Source: Tubiluchus corallicola (Eukaryota > Priapulida > Priapulimorpha > Priapulimorphida > Tubiluchidae). Taken from it: 64,000 bases of DNA. A program made the translations under genes and the position numbers. This document shows positions 12,410 to 24,500 of this stretch, one piece after another. Location of the stretch: positions 19,108-83,107 of the forward strand of contig JAQGDQ010000647.1 in NCBI GenBank assembly GCA_030141605.1. Direction: 5' to 3'. How positions within the stretch are numbered: position 1 is the stretch's first letter; each line of letters begins with the position of its first letter. The notes beneath the pieces were generated by a model. It had not been told where the DNA came from. It made no database searches and saw nothing but the letters and a program-made list of their open reading frames with translations.

Positions 12410-12512
12410 CTACGCCTCGACCTCGTCCGGCTCTTCGCCTTTCAGACGTAAGCGAGCAAAGTCCTCGAATATTATATCGTCGTCTTGGTCGGCGTAGCAG
12501 TTCGCGTCCTCC
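12410..12512 (-). CDS. ARRB: beta-arrestin exon k (C-terminal tail and stop)
   Basis: Encodes [18 protein letters not shown] followed by [15 protein letters not shown] and a TAG stop, entered through a split Met codon (AT|G). The acceptor is [21 protein letters not shown] matches the vertebrate AP2-binding segment (DDDIVFEDFARQR), including both Phe and the Arg that locks the tail in the polar core. Nine extra residues separate it from the clathrin-box-like motif, and the acidic end is shorter than in vertebrates. Confidence 0.95.
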
Positions 12513-15500
12513 CTGAAAAATGGACGGATGTTAGAAATACACAAACATTATTTATTAACGTGTGATCCAACACGTCGAGTGCTACCCAAGATTAGTTCTG
12601 GTCATAAATTAGAAAATAATTCTCATGCATTCTTCCTAATGGGTTCATAAACATTTTTATTTTAATATTCTCGCTAGCATTCGTCACCTCCCCAGATGGC
12701 ATCATTTCGGCTTCCCGTTTTCGTATAAATTGTAACGAACATATTCTGAAAAACACTTTATTTCGTTTGTTTCGTTTAATACTACATTTAGTGAGGTTGC
12801 TGTGTCGTTTATGGCTACATTCAATGAGGTTATAAACATCGGTTAAAGTGTTTATTCTCTGGGGGACAATCATAACACATAAACGGAATTGAAAAATAAA
12901 AGATACCCGTATTTCACATACGACTGCATCATTATTACGTGGATACTTAAATTTTAATGCTGTTGTTGCTCATAGTGCCATTTGCCATAGAGAGTAAGGG
13001 TCTAACAATGACTCAGTTTTCTTCTAAGATGAAAAATACACCAAAAGACTGAGAGAACAATGACTCTGTTTTCTTCTAAGATGAAAAATACACTGAGAAG
13101 GAGGAAATGATGGCTGAGCTGTCCTCTAAGATGAAAAATACACCAAAAGACTGAGAGAACAATGACTCAGTTTTCTTCTAAGACGAAAAAATACACCAAA
13201 AGACTGAGAGAACAATGACTCTGTTTTCTTCTAACATGAAAAATACACCGAGAAGGAGGAAATGATGGCTGAGTTTTCCTCTAAGATGAAAAATACACCA
13301 AAAGACTGAGAGAACAATGACTCAGTTTTCTTCTAAGATGAAAAATACACCGAGAAGGAGGAAATGATGGCTGAGTTTTCCTCTAAGATGAAAAATACAC
13401 CAAAAGACTGAGAGAACAATGACTCGGTTTTCTTCTAAGATGAAAAATACACTGAGAAGGAGGAAATAATGGCTAAGTTTTCCTCTAAGATGAGAAATAC
13501 ACCAAAAGACTGAGAGAACAATGACTCAGTTTTCTTCTAAGATGAAAAATACACTGAGAAGGAGGAAATGATGGCTGAGCTGTCCTCTAAGATGAAAAAT
13601 ACACCAAAAGACTGAGAGAACAATGACTCAGTTTTCTTCTAAGACGAAAAAATACACCAAAAGACTGAGAGAACAATGACTCTGTTTTCTTCTAACATGA
13701 AAAATACACCGAGAAGGAGGAAATGATGGCTGAGTTTTCCTCTAAGATGAAAAATACACCAAAAGACTGAGAGAACAATGACTCAGTTTTCTTCTAAGAT
13801 GAAAAATACACCGAGAAGGAGGAAATGATGGCTGAGTTTTCCTCTAAGATGAAAAATACACCAAAAGACTGAGAGAACAATGACTCGGTTTTCTTCTAAG
13901 ATGAAAAATACACTGAGAAGGAGGAAATAATGGCTAAGTTTTCCTCTAAGATGAGAAATACACCAAAAGACTGAGAGAACAATGACTCAGTTTTCTTCTA
14001 AGATGAAAAATACACAGAAAGGAGGAAATGAAAGCCGAGTTTTCCTCTAAGATAAAAAAATCGGGAAGAGACTGAGGAATAATGGGTTAATGCTCCTCTA
14101 GGATGAAAAGCATACCAAAAGATAGACGGAGCAGAAGAACAATTTTCCGCTATGGTAAAAAATACACCACGAGACTTGGGGAATAATGGCTGAGTTTTTC
14201 CCTAAGATGAAAAATACACCACGAGACTTGGGGAATAATGGCTGAGTTTTTCCCTAAGATGAAAAATACACCACGAGACTTGGGGAATAATGGCTGAGTT
14301 TTTCCCTAAGATGAAAAATACACCATGAGACTTGGGGAATAATGGCTGAGTTTTTCCCTAAGATGAAAAATACACCACGAGACTTGGGGAATAATGGCTG
14401 AGTTTTTCCCTAAGATGAAAAATACACCATGAGACTTGGGGAATAATGGCTGAGTTTTTCCCTAAGATGAAAAATACACCATGAGACTTGGGGAATAATG
14501 GCTGAGTTTTTCCCTAAGATGAAAAATACACCACGAGACTTGGGGAATAATGGCTGAGTTTTTCCCTAAGATGAAAAATACACCATGAGACTTGGGGAAT
14601 AATGGCTCCTTCCGCATCTCAATTAGTCGAAATTGCTTCCACTAGTTACTGATTACTCAACATGTATTTTATGAACAAACAGCTGATGTTTGCTTGTCAA
14701 ATAAGGAAATGGACATAAGATTACACAAACGAAGCCACATCATCAATACGAATATGGTAACGTAGCAATGCTGTTGAGTAACCCGCATTACATTTAGTAC
14801 AGGATGCCCAGAAAACAATTACACACCAATAGATATCAATAGTAAAAAGACAGCATTTAAAAAGAACCGTGCAAAGAGTAGTATACCTAAATGGAAAAAC
14901 CGATTTTCAGAGTACACAAGAGTAATATACATAAATGGTAAACCGTTTGTTTAATATTTCATATTATTGATTATAGAATAAGGCGTTTGGTTAGATTTTA
15001 ATTATTTCCGAAGCTGTTCTGACAGTTACCATTCAGTGAACATGATTTGTTTGCTTCCATGGCCAACTTTTTACCAAGAGTGCCACCTGGTGTACGAAAT
15101 TTAAAAGTTTTTCACCAATTTCATTTACATGACAAAGCTATATATTTGCATTTGGCTGTCATACGAGACATCTTGCATCAAACCCAACCGAAAGAAAGAC
15201 ACACAGAATTAACTAATATTGCAACCCATTATAGTTTGGCTATTTTTTTAGATCTGCTCTGTTTCTGGTGTCTTTTAAGCCAAAAATTGAACCGAAATGC
15301 ACCAAATAAATTCAAGCATATAACATTGTCAGTTCTTTTTTCACATTATTAGTATTCGTAAAAGGGAACATTCAGGATTCACAGTGCAAACAAAGTCTCA
15401 AAACAACTGTGTCAGCTTTGCACTGATATGTCAATTTTGAAAGTATTTTTCTCAAAGCTAAAACACGGATATGCGAGACAAATCAGTGACATTTTGGTAA

Positions 15501-18500
15501 ATCTCAGAATAAATCTTCGGATAGTTAGAATAAGCCTTTTCACAGTTTTGTTGTGCGCACGCGCAGCTGATGTAGGTCAAACGTATAGTGTACCACAGTA
15601 ACGCATCTTAATTACAACTGTCACGTAACGTGTGGGTAACGCAAAACATGTTTTACATGGAGTTTACCTAATTATGCATTTACTAGCAGGAGCTTACATG
15701 GAAACAAGAAAAAATGTAAGTCTTAGCTACACCCGTCACGTGACATGTTGGTAAAGCAAAGCCGTCTGCCATGTAAGTTCGGTAATAGCAGTTGTTTTAC
15801 TTACTTAATGATGAATTTGTTTGCGCGCAGACTGATTTACTAACAAGATCTTACATGGAAACAAGAAAAAATGTAAGGTCTTAGCTAAACCCGTCACATC
15901 ACATTTTGGTAAAACAAAGCCGTCTGCCATGTAGGTTCGATAATAGCACTTGTTTTACATGGACTTTACTTAATTATGCATTAGTCTGTGCGTAGACTGA
16001 TTTACTAGCAGGATCTTGCTTGGAAACAAGAAAAAATAAAGTAGGTAAGGTTCTGGCTAGCTGTTAATCTGTTACTATTACAACAGCATGGGCTGCGAGG
16101 CGTTGTCAAGTGTACACAAGGGTGTTGTCTGGTTCACTTAACCTTTGACCTTTTCACAAATCATCATCAATCGTTGGAACTGTGAAAAAGCTTATTGCAG
16201 AATGAAAGAACGAGCAACTTGTTTCCTTGCCTAGAACGACACAACACGAACAAATCAGAGCCGCCGAACTCGAAACTTACCAAAGTCTTTAAAAAAAGTT
16301 TATTAAACAAATTCACTCACATTGTATCAAGAGTGATGAGATTTGTGTCGATGGGAGCCGTCCCATCTTGGTTTATGTTCATCTGCTGAGCAACGCTAAG
16401 CGGCCGACTCGGAGGAGGCGTCTCCGGGGGCTTCGGGTGGGTCAACGTGAATGGCAACTCCACTGATACGTCACTGAAATAAGCAACTATTAAATTATAA
16501 TATTCGTTTAAATGCTGCCATAATCAAAAGCACTAATAAATTTACAGTAGGAAATCAACGGGAACTAGGGGAATGTATCTCAGCACAGAAACTAGGAGAA
16601 TGTATCTCAGCACAGAAACTAGGAGAATGTATCTCAGCACAGAAACTAGGAGAATGTATCTCAGCACAGAAACTAGGAGAATGTATCTCAGCACAGAAAC
16701 TAGGAGAATGTATCTCAGCACAGAAACTAGGTGAATGTATCTCAGCACAGAAACTAGGAGAATGTATCTCAGCACAGAAACTAGGTGAATGTATCTCAGT
16801 ACAAAAACTAGGAGAATGTATCTCGGCACAGAAACTAGGAGAATGTGTCTCAGCACAGAAACTAGGAGAATGTATCTCAGCACAGAACTAGGAGAATGTA
16901 TCTCAGCACAAAAACTATGAGAATGTATCTCAGCACAGAAAGCAGGTGAACGTATCTCAGCACAGGAACTAGGAGAATGTATCTCAGCACAGAAACTATG
17001 AGAATGTATCTCAGCACAGGAACTAGGAGAATGTATCTCAGCACAGGAACTAGGAGAATGTATCTCAGCACAGAAACTATGAGAACGTATCTCAGCACAG
17101 AAACTAGGAGAACGTATCTCAGCACAGGAAACTAGGAGAATGTATGTCAGCACAGAAACTAGGGGAATGTATCTCAGCACAGAAACTAGGAGAACGTATC
17201 TCAGCACAGAAACTAGGAGAACGTATCTCAGCACAGAAACTAGGAGAATGTATCTCAGCACAGGAACTAGGAGAATGTATCTCAGCACAGAAACTAGTTG
17301 AATGCATCTCAGCACAGAAACTCGGAGAATGTATCTCAGCACAGAAACTAGGAGAACGCATCTCAGCACAGAAACTAGGAGAATGTATCTCAGCACAGGA
17401 ACTAGGAGAATGTATCTCAGCACAGAAACTATGAGAATGTATCTCAGCACAGAAACTAGGAGAATGTATCTCAGCACAGGAAACTAGGAGAATGTATGTC
17501 AGCACAGAAACTAGGAGAATGTATCTCAGTACAGAAACTCGGAGAATGTATCTCAGCACAGAAACTATGAGAATGTATCTCAGCACAGAAACTCGGAGAA
17601 TGTATCTCAGCACAGAAACTAGGAGAATGTATCTCAGCACAGGAACTAGGAGAATGTATCTCAGCACAGAAACTAGGTGAATGTATCTCAGCACAGAAAC
17701 TAGGAGAATGTATCTCAGCACAGAAACTAGGAGAACGTATCTCAGCACAGAAACTAGGAGAACGTATCTCAGCACAGAAACTAGGTGATGTATCTCAGCA
17801 CAGGAAACTAGGAGAATGTATCTCAGCACAGAAACTAGGAGAATGTACCTCAGCACAGAAACTAGGAGAATGTATCTCAGCACAGAAACTAGGTGAATGT
17901 ATCTCAGCACAGAAACTAGGAGAATGTATCTCAGCACAGAAACTAGGAGAACGTATCTCAGCACAGAAACTAGGAGAATGTATCTCAGCACAGAAACTAG
18001 GTGAATGTATCTCAGCACAGAAACTAGGAGAATGTATCTCAGCACAGAAACTAGGAGAATGTATCTCAGCACAGGAACTAGGAGAATGTATCTCAGCACA
18101 GAAACTCGGAGAATGTATCTCAGCACAGAAACTAGGAGAACGCATCTCAGCACAGAAACTAGGAGAATGTATCTCAGCACAGAAACTAGGAGAATGTATC
18201 TCAGCACAGGAACTAGGAGAATGTATCTCAGCACAGAAACTAGGTGAATGTATCTCAGCACAGGAAACTAGGAGAATGTATCTCAGCACAGAAACTAGGA
18301 GAATGTATCTCAGCACAGGAACTAGGAGAATGTATCTCAGCACAGAAACTAGGTGAATGTATCTCAGCACAGAAACTAGGAGAATGTATCTCAGCACAGA
18401 AACTAGGTGAATGTATCTCAGCAAAGAAACTAGGAGAATGTATCTCAGCACAGAAACTAGGAGAATGTATCTCAGCACAGAAACTAGGAGAATGTATCTC

Positions 18501-21500
18501 AGCACAGAAACTAGGAGAACGTATCTCAGCACAGAAACTAGGAGAACGTATCTCAGCACAGAAACTAGGTGATGTATCTCAGCACAGGAAACTAGGAGAA
18601 TGTATCCAGCACAGAAACTAGGAGAATACTCAGCACAGAAACTAAGAATGTATCTCAGCACAGGAAACTAGGAGAATGTATGTCAGCACAGAAACTAGGA
18701 GAATGTATCTCAGTACAGAAACTCGGAGAATGTATCTCAGCACAGAAACTATGAGAATGTACCTCAGCACAGAAACTAGGAGAATGTATCTCAGCACAGG
18801 AAACTAGGAGAATGTATGTCAGCACAGAAACTAGGAGAATGTATCTCAGCACAGAAACTAGGAGAACGTATCTCAGCACAGAAACTAGGAGAACGTATCT
18901 CAGCACAGAAACTAGGTGATGTATCTCAGCACAGGAAACTAGGAGAATGTATCTCAGCACAGAAACTAGGAGAATGTACCTCAGCACAGAAACTAGGAGA
19001 ATGTATCTCAGCACAGAAACTAGGAGAATGTATCTCAGCACAGAAACTAGGAGAATGTATCTCAGCACAGAAACTAGGAGAATGTATCTCAGCACAGAAA
19101 CTAGGAGAATGTATCTCAGCACAGAAACTAGGAGAATGTATCTCAGCACAGAAACTAGGTGAATGTATCTCAGCACAGAAACTAGGAGAATGTATCTCAG
19201 CACAGAAACTAGGAGAATGTATCTCAGCACAGAAACTAGGAGAATGTATCTCAGCACAGAAACTAGGAGAATGTATCTCAGCACAGAAACTAGGAGAATG
19301 TATCTCAGCACAGAAACTAGGAGAACGTATCTCAGCACAGAAACTAGGAGATGTATCTCAGCACAGGAACTAGGAGAATGTATCTCAGCACAGAAACTAG
19401 GAGAATGTATCTCAGCACAGAAACTAGGAGAATGTATCTCAGCACAGGAAACTAGGAGAATGTATGTCAGCACAGAAACTAGGAGAATGTATCTCAGTAC
19501 AGAAACTCGGAGAATGTATCTCAGCACAGAAACTATGAGAATGTATCTCAGCACAGAAACTAGGAGAATGTATCTCAGCACAGGAAACTAGGAGAATGTA
19601 TCTCAGCACAGGAACTAAAAACAAAAGGTGAATGTATCTCAGCACAGAAACTAGGAGAATGTATCTCAGCACAGAAACTAGGAGAACGTATCTCAGCACA
19701 GAAACTAGGAGAATGTATCTCAGCACAGAAACTAGGTGAATGTATCTCAGCACAGGAAACTAGGAGAATGTATCTCAGCACAGAAACTAGGAGAACGTAT
19801 CTCAGCACAGAAACTAGGAGAACGTATCTCAGCACAGAAACTAGGTGATGTATCTCAGCACAGGAAACTAGGAGAATGTATCTCAGCACAGAAACTAGGA
19901 GAATGTACCTCAGCACAGAAACTAGGAGAATGTATCTCAGCACAGGAAACTAGGAGAATGTATGTCAGCACAGAAACTAGGAGAATGTATCTCAGTACAG
20001 AAACTCGGAGAATGTATCTCAGCACAGAAACTATGAGAATGTATCTCAGCACAGCAACTCGGAGAATGTATCTCAGCACAGAAACTAGGAGAATGTATCT
20101 CAGCACAGGAACTAGGAGAATGTATCTCAGCACAGAAACTAGGTGAATGTATCTCAGCACAGAAACTAGGAGAATGTATCTCAGCACAGAAACTAGGAGA
20201 ACGTATCTCAGCACAGAAACTAGGTGAATGTATCTCAGCACAGGAAACTAGGAGAATGTATCTCAGCACAGAAACTAGGAGAACGTATCTCAGCACAGAA
20301 ACTAGGAGAACGTATCTCAGCACAGAAACTAGGTGATGTATCTCAGCACAGGAAACTAGGAGAATGTATCTCAGCACAGAAACTAGGAGAATGTACCTCA
20401 GCACAGAAACTAGGAGAATGTATCTCAGCACAGGAAACTAGGAGAATGTATGTCAGCACAGAAACTAGGAGAATGTATCTCAGTACAGAAACTCGGAGAA
20501 TGTATCTCAGCACAGAAACTATGAGAATGTATCTCAGCACAGAAACTAGGAGAATGTATCTCAGCACAGGAAACTAGGAGAATGTATCTCAGCACAGGAA
20601 CTAGGAGAATGTATCTCAGCACAGAAACTAGGTGAATGTATCTCAGCACAGAAACTAGGAGAATGTATCTCAGCACAGAAACTAGGAGAATGTATCTCAG
20701 CACAGAAACTAGGAGAATGTATCTCAGCACAGAAACTAGGAGAATGTATCTCAGCACAGAAACTAGGAGAACGTATCTCAGCACAGGAAACTAGGAGAAT
20801 GTATCTCAGCACAGAAACTAGGAGAATGTATCTCAGCACAGAAACTAGGAGAACGTATCTCAGCACAGGAAACTAGGAGAATGTATCTCAGCACAGAAAC
20901 TAGGAGAATGTATCTCAGCACAGAAACTAGGAGAATGTTTCTCAGCACAGAAACTAGGAGAATGTATCTCAGCACAGGAAACTAGGAGAATGTATCTCAG
21001 CACAGGAACTAGGAGAATGTATCTCAGCACAGAAACTAGGTGAATGTATCTCAGCACAGAAACTAGGAGAATGTATCTCAGCACAGAAACTAGGTGAATG
21101 TATCTCAGCACAGAAACTAGGAGAATGTATCTCAGCACAGAAACTAGGTGAATGTATCTCAGCACAGAAACTAGGAGAATGTATCTCAGTACAGAAAGTA
21201 GGTGAATGTATCTCAGCACAGAAACTAGGAGAATATATCTCAGCACAGAAAGTAGGTGAATGTATCTCAGCACAGAAACTAGGAGAATGTATCTCAGCAC
21301 AGGAACTAGGAGAATGTATCTCAGCACAGAAACTCGGAGAATGTATCTCAGCACAGGAAACTAGGAGAATGTATGTCAGCACAGGAAACTAGGAGAATGT
21401 ATCTCAGCACAGGAAACTAGGAGAATGTATCTCAGCACAGGAACTAGGAGAATGTATCTCAGCACAGAAACTAGGTGAATGTATCTCAGCACAGGAAACT

Positions 21501-24500
21501 AGGAGAATGTATCTCAGCACAGGAAACTAGGAGAATGTATCTCAGCACAGGAACTAGGAGAATGTATCTCAGCACAGAAACTAGGTGAATGTATCTCAGC
21601 ACAGAAACTAGGAGAATGTATCTCAGCACAGAAACTAGGTGAATGTATCTCAGCACAGAAACTAGGAGAATGTATCTCAGCACAGAAACTAGGTGAATGT
21701 ATCTCAGCAAAGAAACTAGGAGAATGTATCTCAGCACAGAAACTAGGAGAATGTATCTCAGCACAGAAATTAGGTGAATGTATCTCAGCAAAGAAACTAG
21801 GAGAATGTATCTCAGTACAGAAAGTAGGTGAATGTATCTCAGCACAGAAACTAGGAGAATATATCTCAGCACAGAAACTATGAGAATGTATCTCAGCACA
21901 GAAACTAGGAGAATGTATCTCAGCACAGAAACTATGAGAATGTATCTCAGCACATGTATTTAAATGAAGTCAGAAAAATGCGAATGCCATTAGAATTAAT
22001 AGTTTTAGGTTTGCACTGTTATTTCAATCGATAGACTGTTATGATTTTTCATGTCTGCTACACGTTCTTACAATAAAATCGCTGATTCTGTTTATATTTG
22101 ACGACGTTGAGCAATAATTCTTTCTTTTCTCCACAGTGTGGTGTCACGTCGTTGTAGAATTTTTCCCACACAACATTAGGCTCTGTATACTTAGTCAATA
22201 AATCTTGTTTTTCTTTCCTGCGTCGCACCACAATACGGTGGTGCAACCAGCCTGTCTACGTGACATCTGTGATAAATGTTAATCGGAATTCAAGTGCAAG
22301 TGTTAAAATCTTCAGCTTGCATAATTAAAGTCAAACTAAACTCTCGCCATAATGTAAACTTTTACAACTTAAAATCCACTCTCATTACGAATATTTCAAT
22401 TTATTTTATTATAAACTTACTGCAAAACTTGTTTCTTCTGTTTTTTTATAACTTCGTTTTTAGCGGTATTGAATTAGAAGAATTTGACGAATGACAATGA
22501 GTACAGTCGCCAAAGATCAGTACCTCGTATGTCATTTTTGCTCACTCACGTGAAAGACGCGAAACATGGCGATCTTTACAGCAATGCACACGTTCGAAAT
22601 TCGCTAGAAAATGGTAAGTTGTTTAATTTATGAGTTTCTTTTGTTTAATAACTAAGGATTCCTTGTGTAATCATAATAATCTGTTAAGAAAAACTTCAAT
22701 GTCTCTTGGGGTTACGTAGGGTTTTAAAGGAAAGGTCAAGTCTTCCGGGAAGTTAGGCTTATTCGAATGTTCACGAAAAATGTGAGAAGGATTTAGTAAT
22801 AAAATTGCAATAAGCTACTCGTGTAACTAGTAAAATCACTTTAAAGTCGCGATCACTCCCATTTTCAATACTCATTATTCTTCTAATGATGTCATTCGTC
22901 TTCAAGAAAAGTAGTGCACTAAAAATCTTCGTCGAAAGTATATTGCATTTTTACAAAAATATCAGATAGCTAATTTTGAAATATTTTTGCACAAATATCA
23001 AGTAAGCTGCAGAAGTTTGAATTAGTTTAAGCAACGCGCACTTATGAAAAGTCACGATGCACTTATGAAAAGTCACGAAGTCTCCCAGTAATTTAAAAAT
23101 TAATGGCGCCAACCACCACGCCTGAAAATTTCTAGTCAGAGGTAATACATTTTAAATTTATAATTTATAGACAGTAATTCACAAATTTCTTTGTCATATT
23201 TTTCCAAGTTTAAGTAATAAAAGCAAAATAAATAACCCAACATACTCAGTTGTAGCGAATGACTCGCGAGGAACTATTTTGTAACGCGTAGAAACATAGT
23301 AGTAAGTAGTTCGGTTAGGCAGAAAACATGTGAAGAACATGGCTTTGTCATTGCTGTCGTCTTTATTATATTTTGTGTTTTACACAAGACTAAACTTTAT
23401 GTTACCGTTGAATATTGTGTTGCTACCAACGTTAATTTCTGTGAAATAAAACAATCATCTACAAAGAAAAAATAACACAATAGAGGAAGCCTGCACGCCA
23501 TGAAAGAAAAAATCATAAACACTGTCCGACACGAGTGACCTACTCTTTTCTTTAAAGGAAAACCGGACGATTGTGTAAACATGAGTTCAAAATAAAGAAT
23601 GCTATAAAATATTGAAAACTACAACAGCTTTTTTAAATCAAAGCTCAGATTAAATTTTAATTACCTCGGATACCCAAATTTCGTTAAACTTTCAAAGCTA
23701 CGCGCTGAATCTATTAAGACTGGCAGCAGCACTTTTTTCTCACATTCACGTGGCAGACAAATAGAAGGCGGTACCGTGATAACCGTGATCATGAACTGCA
23801 GTGTTAGTTTCTGACGTCATATGATGTAGAGCCCATTTTTCATGACATCATGAGCTTAAACAGTACTGTAACACTTATACAAATGTGCTTGACGCGCAAG
23901 GGAAGATGCCTGCCATTGCACAAACTGTGGTTAGTTTCTGACGTAAGCAATAGCTGTGTTCGGTTGCCGTTAATTAACTTTCTAAGCTAATTATTCAAAT
24001 ATAAGAAACAACTGCTAACTTTTATACGCAAGAAAATGTATATTTTGGACAGTAAATTAAAATGAGATTGAGTCTAAACAATCATCTGGCTTTCCTTTAA
24101 GAAGCAAACATACCTGCCATACGCCACTATGAGACGAACTTTTACTGCATATTTAACAATGATACCCAGGTTTTCTTTCTGTAGCGATTCGTTCATTCTG
24201 CAAAATAAAAACAACACGCGTTGATATTTAAAATAAACACAAAGCATCCTACGCAAGCAAATTTACCAGCACTGCACAAACAACTGCACTTTTTTTCCGC
24301 AGGAAATGTTCCCAGTAATTCAGGATAATAATCCGAGAACCTATTATCTTAAATGTCATGCTGTTTTCTTATCAGGCTTTTGTTTAACGAAGCCAATGTA
24401 AGAGAGAAAATTTACCAAGTTTTTTATACGCTGAACATTATGTGTGTGAGATTTTTAACAAGCATGACAACAAGGTAATGATACTGAATAGCTGGAAACA

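Noticed and set aside
15047-15352. 101-codon plus-strand frame as a nested gene
   Set aside because: No family resemblance, no supporting regulatory signal, and length within chance for this much sequence.
16542-21953. Many long open frames on both strands (VLRYILLVS and GECISAQKL repeats)
   Set aside because: Direct consequence of a 27-bp (9-codon) unit; they lie in an arrestin intron and break at every 28-bp variant.
16550-21955. CRISPR-like regular spacing of short repeats
   Set aside because: There are no unique spacers between repeats, and the host is an animal with spliced genes.
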